Positions 56,994-64,000 of a stretch of 64,000 bases of DNA are shown here, in pieces. A model generated the notes under the pieces. That model had not been told where the DNA came from. It did not search any database and saw only the letters and a program-made list of their open reading frames with translations. The stretch comes from Phlebotomus papatasi (Eukaryota; Arthropoda; Insecta; Diptera; Psychodidae). The translations under genes were made by a program, and so were the position numbers. Each line of letters starts with the position of its first letter. Within the stretch, counting starts at the first letter, position 1. The stretch covers positions 39,990,001 through 40,054,000 of the forward strand of contig NC_077222.1 of the NCBI RefSeq assembly GCF_024763615.1, read 5' to 3'.

Positions 56994-58089
56994 AAATATC
57001 CAGTAAAATTTTTTAAAAAGTGTTTTGTGAAAACACGTGCATCATGTTAAATTGTCTTTGCAATTAAGAACTTTGAGTTAAATAAAAAAAATAATAGAAA
57101 TTAAAGTGATAGAAAAAAATACAAAGTAGTATAAATATAATGGTTACTGGGATACCCAAGGGGATACCTTGAGGCACCTATGAAATAAGACATTTTCTCC
57201 TATTTTTTAATGGAAATAAGCCTTGTCTTAACATTTATGTCACAATTGGTCTATAGAGCTGAATTAATATCATAATTTCGGTGTGTTCGACGATTATTGA
57301 GATCTGTAAGGCAACCAATGGTAAAATTTGAAGCTTTTGGTCTCGTTTTTTTGTTTTGTTTTGGAAGATATGAAATTTTAAAATTTTAAACTTGTGAAAT
57401 TTTGCCCCAGTCAATAAGGATAAGGACTAAAACAAGCCCTATTGAGCTTTACAGTCAATGGGGGTTGTGAAGATCTATGGATTGAGGTTTATATACATCC
57501 CCATTTTGTATTTAAAAATTGTACAAGGACATGAATTTATAAATAAATAAACAAATAAATAAACAAGCTTTAAGCGTAATTGTAATCCTCATTTAAAGGC
57601 TAAAATAGACTCAGAATATTTAGCATATAAAATTTTCAGTAAAGATTTTGTATAGATTTTCTTTACCTAATTCTTTATTGCTAAATTTTACAGGATAAAT
57701 ATTCTCAAGGATCAGCCTAAGTCTATTTGGGACTTAAGGGTTGGATAATTCAAGTGTCGGATTTGTGTTGTGGCAACACTAATTTCGTGTTCTGGTAACA
57801 CTTAACATTCAGCGTATAAATTTTTGAATACAACCTTCCTTTATGAATAGACTCACGACTACAGGAATCAGATTTTTGTTAAGTTTCAAGGGTAAGTTGT
57901 CCCCTTGACATCCGCAAAGCTCGAAGAAACTTTCAAAATTTCGTACAAATTATCTATAAATTGTGTGAAAGATTTATAATAAGTTTACATAGATTAGGTT
58001 TTTAAATTATTTAATTGTTGTATAAGTATCGTTTTTATATACAACAGAGCGTAACTCCATTGTGAATCAAAAATCCATTTAGAAGAACA
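56994..58089. other. Intergenic
   Basis: 57145-57430 is a decayed TAGGGGG-type MITE copy (TTCTCCTATTTTTTAATGGAAATAAGCCTTG matches 21858-21890). AAATAAATAAAC microsatellite at 57538-57567. Confidence 0.5.
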
Positions 58090-59310
58090 TAATTCGTGAC
58101 CTGGCCAAGCACCTTCGTCCAATGAATCATCCAATGAGCCACCCCTCAAATTGCCGCCAAAACGTTTGCATGAGCTTGGCCGTGTTTATTCTCGCGAAAT
58201 ACCCGGCCAACACCACGATGCGGGAAACAAGTGAATTGCATGTCTCTGCTTTATGTGCGCGCACTCTGGCCGGGTGCAGTTAACATGCAAAATTACATCG
58301 AGGTATACTGCTAAAGTCGCATCGGACGGATGAGGAGAGAGCGCGGTGCAATTATGGTAAAATATGCAAAATTCACACAAGAAACCTGCGGTTCATGTCG
58401 TCGGTTGCCGCTGTCGTCGTATTGGGATTTCTCTCTTATTCCTCGTAAAGTTATCAGCATGCGTTTCGCTAATTGCAATTGCACACTTACACACACTCGA
58501 TCAACTCTGCAATTTGCACGGCAAAGGTGGAATTTGTGTGTTTTCCTCCACGTGGTGACACGTGGTTTGCGTTTGCGATAATTGGCGGGAAAAGCAATGC
58601 TCCTTGCATTGTGTTGGAAAAGTCCCTTTTCTTAGTCCTTCGAACCGGATGTCATTGTCAACAGGACGGAATTTTCCAAGTTTGGGGCTGTAGAAGTTGG
58701 ATGCCCTCAGTGGTGCCCCAAAGAAAGTAGTAGATAGAAAGAATGAGAAATAAGAAAAGAAACGTGAAAATTTTCCGACCACGCCTATGTCAAGGTATGA
58801 CAACCAATCAAACATCACGCCATGTTGGTAAAAAGGCGGTTCCAGACAATCCATCACATGCGAGCGATGCTGCTTTTGCTAGTTGCCGACAAAGGCGCTT
58901 TGATCGTTTTGGAGGGAGATGCATAAAATGTTTGGCGCGCTCTCAATGTCTCTCATGCACCACGCTGTGAAATGCTTGGAGAGAGAGCAAAATAATCAGC
59001 ATGCTAATCAGTGTCCATTGTCCTCTTGCGCTTCTTGTAAGACATTCTTGCCGCTCCAGCACCATTTATGGGTGCAGAAAATGCGGGAAAGTACAATGAG
59101 ATATCTGCAATTTGCTCCGCTTTTTTACTCTCCCGCTTCCCTATTTGCCTTTCTGATGCCCATCATGAGCTCTATTCACCCATCAATCCAATTGGTAAAG
59201 TCAAGTGTCACTAATCCCTACAGAAACATCCCTCTAATGTGTATCTTTTGTCGTCGACAATTGCTTGAAAATTAATTTTCAGTCATGTCAACTGTCTCTG
59301 GTTAATATGC
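58090..59310. promoter_or_regulatory. GC-rich repeat-free island, candidate regulatory DNA
   Basis: The most GC-rich kilobase of the window, free of all repeat families seen elsewhere. Frames of 60-118 codons are open on both strands and overlap (58186-59275), none with a domain, signal peptide or splice-site support; this pattern fits conserved non-coding DNA or an unrecognised short-exon gene. CCAATGAATCATCCAATGAG (58118) is a tandem near-repeat. Confidence 0.3.
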
Positions 59311-59414
59311 ATGCGAACAAGTTTAAGTACTCCCAGTTAAAATCAAATGCTGAACTTTAGTGTTTTGCTAACATTCAGCAAAATTAAGCTATGTATTTAT
59401 ATCCGTTTTATCTT

Positions 59415-59625
59415 TTAGTACTTCCCACCGAGCACAGTTAGTTAAAAAAGGTAGCATTTTCAGAATTCACTTAGTCGATCAGCAAAAATATGCTGACCGG
59501 TTAGCAGTTCTCGAATAAAAAGTGCTAACCAAACAGGAAATGGCACTGCCTCGCTGATGTCGTTTTAAGGTTAGCAAAATTTAGCTGAACATGTGTTTTC
59601 AGCTGAATTGAAATCGGTTTGCGTT
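59415..59625 (-). repeat. GTTAGCTGAAAA repeat, copy 2
   Basis: Complement of 53355-53575 over its length (GAGCACAGTTAG, CTTAGTCGATCAGCAAAAATAT, AGTGCTAACCAA, GTTAGCAAAATTTAGCTGAACATG), about 6 kb away in opposite orientation. Confidence 0.72.
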
Positions 59626-59953
59626 TGGTACTCGCTGCGATCAACAATGATTAGAAAAATAGTGAATTTTTCGATGAAACTGTTTTTATAAATTTAGAAT
59701 TTTTATTTTAATTGAAATAGAATAGAAAATTTTCAGTTTCAGAAAACTATATTCACAATGTAAAGTGAAAACGATTTACCAACAATAATGCTGTGTTTAG
59801 GTCCTATTAATCACTTTCATTAATTTTTTTTAATTTAATATTTAGAATAATTGACAAAATCGTAGAAAATTCTTATTCAATACAAGGGATACCCAAAACC
59901 TTAAAAAATGGAATAGCAATGAATTACTAAAAATTATATCAATAATTTATTAG
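59626..59953. other. Intergenic, AT-rich
   Basis: Nothing recognised. Confidence 0.5.
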
Positions 59954-60199
59954 TACACAGAGAAAAATTTTGAGTTAAGTAAGAGTTTCTAAAATTAATC
60001 CTATTAAGAGTAAGAAAAAAATACCCTGTTTTGACTTATTTTTAGAAAGTTTTTTCTAATACTCCTACATTTACCTCAAATAGGGTACAATGTAGAAATA
60101 TGCAGTCTTAATTATTAGTACAATTGAGATTAAAGTTAGAATATTTCAGGGTTGAATTTGGGTCTGGTCGTCTTTTACCTCTTTATTAGTATAAATTAC

Positions 60200-61854
60200 T
60201 CATTTTAACCTTCTGCTAGGATTAAAAATAGTGCAAGAGGGTTAATTTAAGTATATTTAATGGATTAAATTTAGAAATATCAGTGGGTTGATTATAGAAT
60301 AATTCGGAGTTAAATCTAGAATGTTCCATCTAGAATATCAAGAGATTGATTTAAGTAACATTTATGATTAAACGGTGAATTTTAGGTACTTTTCGGGGTT
60401 GATTTTAGAAACTTTTAGGATTGATTATAATTTTATCAGGCCAGGTTTAATTTTAGTAACAGGAGGGTTAATTTTAGTAACTCGTAGGAATGATTTCAGA
60501 ACACATTGACGGTAAATTTTTAGTAACCTGCGGAGTTAATTTTAGTAACTTTTGGGATTAATTTTAGTAGCATTCAGAATTAATTTTAGAATATCAAGGG
60601 GATCAATTTTAGTAACCTTTGGGGTTAATTTTAGACACTTTCAGGATTAATTTTAGTAACATTCAGGATTGATTTTAGAATATCGAGGGAATCAATTTTA
60701 GTAACCTTTGGGGTTAATTTTAGTAACTTTCAGGATTAATTTTAGTAGCATTCAGGATTGATTTTAGAATATCAAGGGGATCAATTTTAGTAACCTGTGG
60801 GTTAATTTTAGTAAATTTCAGGATTAATTTTAGTAGTATTCAGAATTAATTTTAGAATATCATGGGGATCAATTTTAGTAACCTTTGGGGTTAATTTTAG
60901 AAACTTTCAGGATTAATTTTAGTAACATTCAGGATTGATTTTAGAATATCGAGGGAGGGAATCAATTTTAGTAACCTGCGGGTTAATTTTAGTAACCTTT
61001 GGGGTTAATTTTAGAAACTTTCAGGATTAATTTTAGTAACATTCAGGATTGATTTTAGAATATCGAGGGAGGGAATCAATTTTAGTAACCTGCGGGTTAA
61101 TTTTAGTAACTTTTGGGATTATTTTAGTAGCATACAGAATTAAATTTAGAATATTGAGGGGATCAATTTTAATAACCTTTGGGGTTAATCTTAGTAACTT
61201 TCAGGATTAATTTTAGTAACATTCAGGATTGATTTTAGAATATCGAGGGGATCAATTTTAGTAACCTGTGGGGTTAATCTTAGTAACTTTCAGGATTAAT
61301 TTTAGTAGTATTCAGAATTAATTTTAGAATATCGATGGGATCAATTTTAGTAACCTTTGGGGTTAATTTTAGAAACTTTCAGGATTAATTTTAGTAACAT
61401 TCAGGATTTATTTTAGAATATCGAGGGAGGGGATCAATTTTAGTAACTTGCGGGTTAATTTTAGTAACTTTTGGGATTAATTTTAGTAGCATACAGAATT
61501 AAATTTAGAATATTGAGGGGATCAATTTTAGTAACTTTTGGGGTTAATTTTAGAAATTTTCAGGATTAATTTTAGTAACATTCAGGATTGATTTTATAAT
61601 ATCGAGGGGATCAATTTTAGTAACTTTTGGGGTTAATTTTAGTAACTTTTAGGATTAATTTTAGTAACATTCAGGATTGATTTTAGAATATCGAGGGAAT
61701 CAATTTTAGTAACCTGCGGGTTAATTTTAGTAACTTTTGGGATTAATTTTAGTAGCATTCAGGATTGATTTTAGAATATCGAGGGGATCAATTTTAGTAA
61801 CCTGGGGGATAAATTTTAGTAAACGGAGGGGGCTTAATTTTAGGAAGTTTGAAG
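60200..61854 (+). repeat. 22-bp minisatellite with higher-order units
   Basis: Units of about 22 bp with the core GGRTYAATTTTAGWAAY. Four variants recur in fixed order (GGGTTAATTTTAGAAACTTT, then GGATTAATTTTAGTAACATT, then GGATTGATTTTAGAATATC, then GGGATCAATTTTAGTAACC), giving higher-order repeats of about 88 bp that have been amplified as blocks. Confidence 0.92.
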
Positions 61855-61911
61855 TCTATAGTGCACAATTTATCGACCGTTGATTTCAAAACACTGATCT
61901 TAAGTTGGTTA

Positions 61912-62231
61912 TACAGTGCTGTCTCGCTATACATATGCACAGTTTGGGTACTTTTTTTGACAGTTCTCTCTCTGAATATGCACAACTTTTTTTAAAATTC
62001 CCAACGGTTTTTTTCCTTCTTTTAATAAATTATTATATTTTTTATTGTTCTAGAATTTCCCGTGTTATTTTAACTATAATATGAGACAGAAAATATAAAA
62101 TTAAGATAATTAAAAACGAGAAAATTAGTTACCAAGAAAATAATTTTCTTTATTACTTTGTCAAAATGTAAACAAATTGATTTTGAATGCAACCGACACA
62201 AAAGCTGTGCATATAGAGAGACAGCACTGTA
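61912..62231. mobile_element. pogo-type MITE nested in foldback centre
   Basis: TACAGTGCTGTCTCGCTATA at 61912 and the inverted TATAGAGAGACAGCACTGTA ending at 62231: about 30 bp inverted ends including GCACAG, CAGT/ACTG termini and TA duplication. 316 bp between TAs, non-coding. Confidence 0.85.
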
Positions 62232-62841
62232 TTTTTTAGTACGCGACATGCAAGGTTATCTTAATTATTTTAATATTTTTGACAAAGTTTATTTAGTAGT
62301 TGTGGTGATAAATTGTGATCCATAATGAAGAGAGCGAGGACAATGGCAAAGAAAGTGGAAGCCGAGCAATTTCAATACTGAAAGTCGTTGATAATTAAAA
62401 AACTAACATGGACTATATTGCGACCCAAGTGTCAAATTTGGAACCAAATATGGACTATAGTGAGACTCTACTGTAAGTGTTTTCACTGTTTAAACTATTT
62501 TTTCAGTAAAATTGAAACGCAATTTTGATAAGTGATCAGTGATCAGGTCCAGTGAAATTTGCTTGATTTTTCAGTGAAATAAGCAAATTTACAAAAGAAA
62601 ACAGTTCAGTGCATTTTGGAATGTCAAAAATCTTTACATTATTTCCTGTTTTTCTTAAAATTCTCAAGGTTTTGGCAATCTGAGTGATCTTGAAGAACTT
62701 GTAGGGCTGCGTATAGAAATCCTTGTGAAGACCCAGTAGATGTGCTTCACTCCGGGAAAAGAAAATTGCTGTGATGTCAAATCAACGGTCTTATTAATAT
62801 AACTGATACTCTAAAGTCTAAAATAAACCGCCACAATATAA
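62232..62841. other. Central foldback spacer
   Basis: ACTATAGTGAGACTCTACTGTA at 62454-62475 looks like a lone pogo-type end. No coding frame of note. Confidence 0.5.
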
Positions 62842-63365
62842 TTAACCCTGTAACGGGTAAGACCGCATCCAGGAGGTCTTCACAAAAATCACATTTAAAG
62901 CTATAATAAAGGTTTTTTTATTTAAAAGTGTTATAGTGACCACGGTAATAGTCTTATAAACATCTCTTGAAAGTTTGAACTTATTTTGACTTTTCGTTTT
63001 GTTGCTATTCCCAGTTTTGTGTAACATGTCAGAGAAAAAGCAACAAAAAATATTTTTGCAAAAAAACTTACTTCCAATTTCAAGAAAAATACCGATTTAA
63101 TGTTATCTGACTAAAATAAATTTATTTTTTACTGAAAGATATATCATTCTACTTTGTATATTTTATTTTAAAAAAATTGAAAAAAGTAAAAATGTGAAAT
63201 TTAGAAGCAAAAAGAGTATCAAAAAATGTTTATATTTTCTCACCTAGCGCCTAAACTAAAAAAGATAATGAAGAATGGATGGTTTTTTTAGACTTTATTG
63301 GATCATAATTATCATAGAAAACATTGTTTTTTCGCATAGTAAAGAAAACAACGTTAGAGGGTTAA
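62842..63365. mobile_element. TTAA-flanked piggyBac-like MITE
   Basis: TTAACCCTGTAACGGG at 62842 and the inverted CGTTAGAGGGTTAA ending at 63365; TTAA flanks and CCC ends. Related in type but not in sequence to the CCCTTTAAGGACG family. Confidence 0.65.
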
Positions 63366-63459
63366 ATCTAAATGTAAACCCAGATAACAAAAAAATGTCT
63401 TAGTCGTCACTATAACAATAATAATTTTATTCTAAATAACCCTTTTGAAACTAAAATTG

Positions 63460-63473
63460 CCCCCCCCCCCCCC
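63460..63473. repeat. Poly(C) run
   Basis: Fourteen C in a row just before the right minisatellite arm. Confidence 0.9.
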
Positions 63474-63490
63474 ATTATTCTAAAATCAAT

Positions 63491-64000
63491 CTTCAAACTT
63501 CCTAAACTTAAGCCCCCTCCGTTTACTAAAATTTATCCCCCAGGTTACTAAAATTGATCCCCTCGATATTCTGAAATCAATCCTGAATGCTACTAAAATT
63601 AATCCTGAAAGTTTCTAAAATTAACCCCAAAGGTTACTAAAATTGATCCCCATGATATTCTAAAATTAATTCTGAATACTACTAAAATTAATCCTGAAAT
63701 TTACTAAAATTAACCCACAGGTTACTAAAATTGATCCCCTTGATATTCTAAAATCAATCCTGAATGCTACTAAAATTAATCCTGAAAGTTACTAAGATTA
63801 ACCCACAGGTTACTAAAATTGATCCCCTCGATATTCTAAAATCAATCCTGAATGTTACTAAAATTAATCCTGAAAATTACTAAGATTAACCCCAAAGGTT
63901 ACTAAAATTGATCCCCACGATAATCTAAAATCAATCCTGAATGTTACTAAAATTAATCCTGAAAATTACTAAGATTAACCCCAAAGGTTACTAAAATTGA
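63491..64000 (-). repeat. Inverted minisatellite arm (cut by window end)
   Basis: Complement of the left arm from its inner end outward, including the CCCCCAGG, CCCCTCGATATTCT and CCCCAAAGG variants. Confidence 0.92.

Larger units (their letters stand above)
59954..64000. mobile_element. Giant foldback with minisatellite arms (partial)
   Basis: Starts TACACAGAGAAAAATTTTG at 59954, the same terminus type as 40364 and 9326. The left arm (to 61854) is a 22-bp minisatellite. The right arm begins at 63491 as its inverted copy, with the inner junction matching (GGGGGCTTAATTTTAGGAAG left, complement at right), and is cut by the window end. The central 1.6 kb holds two other nested elements and no coding frame. 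Confidence 0.82.

Noticed and set aside
59954..61854. CRISPR-like regularly spaced repeats
   Set aside because: Units are contiguous with no unique spacers, higher-order structure is minisatellite-like, and the genome is eukaryotic.

Overview
The window looks like a gene-poor stretch of an insect nuclear genome, most likely a fly (Diptera, possibly a lower dipteran such as a sand fly; this placement is inference). Reasons: about two thirds A+T, long stretches without open frames, two very short GT-AG introns in the one clear gene, a core promoter with TATA box and arthropod-type initiator, and dense miniature transposons with TA or TTAA target sites. No bacterial features, rRNA genes or CRISPR arrays were seen.

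Only one gene is well supported: a three-exon, plus-strand gene at 32118-33015 encoding a 151-residue secreted protein rich in Pro, Val, Tyr and Lys, resembling low-complexity cuticle or eggshell proteins. Its 1.3 kb upstream flank is crowded with GATC-containing palindromes. Candidate exons that cannot be completed lie at 18400-18734 (minus), 36832-37040 (minus), 14146-14436 (plus) and 34133-34345 (plus). A decayed reading frame of unknown origin runs on the minus strand from about 4240 down to 1500.

The rest is mostly mobile DNA. Autonomous-element relics are a Tc1/mariner-like transposase inside its inverted repeats (20502-21545) and the C-terminus of a non-LTR retrotransposon protein (20178-20340). 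There are tRNA-derived SINEs, two with visible target duplications (36161-36482 and 56712-56983), and TTAA-flanked piggyBac-like MITEs. Many TA-flanked MITEs begin TAGGG. Diverged roughly 410-450 bp repeats occur in tandem and dispersed. Several insertions are nested, giving relative ages.

The most interesting structures are of two kinds. First, four motifs with the conserved hammerhead-ribozyme core (near 24.4, 24.8, 49.7 and 56.4 kb), three of them in inverted-repeat elements, suggest Penelope-like or retrozyme-like elements. Second, a set of foldback elements share TA-CAC(C/A)GAGAAAAA-type ends but have arms built from unrelated short tandem repeats (9.3-10.2, 15.2-15.5, 40.4-40.9, and 59.95 kb to beyond the window end). 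The last has a 1.9 kb minisatellite arm whose inverted partner starts at 63.49 kb.

Several repeat-free, GC-richer islands (18.7-19.1, 26.4-27.4, 42.0-43.1, 50.9-51.6 and 58.1-59.3 kb) are open on both strands in short frames and look more like conserved regulatory DNA than exons, but this cannot be shown from one sequence.
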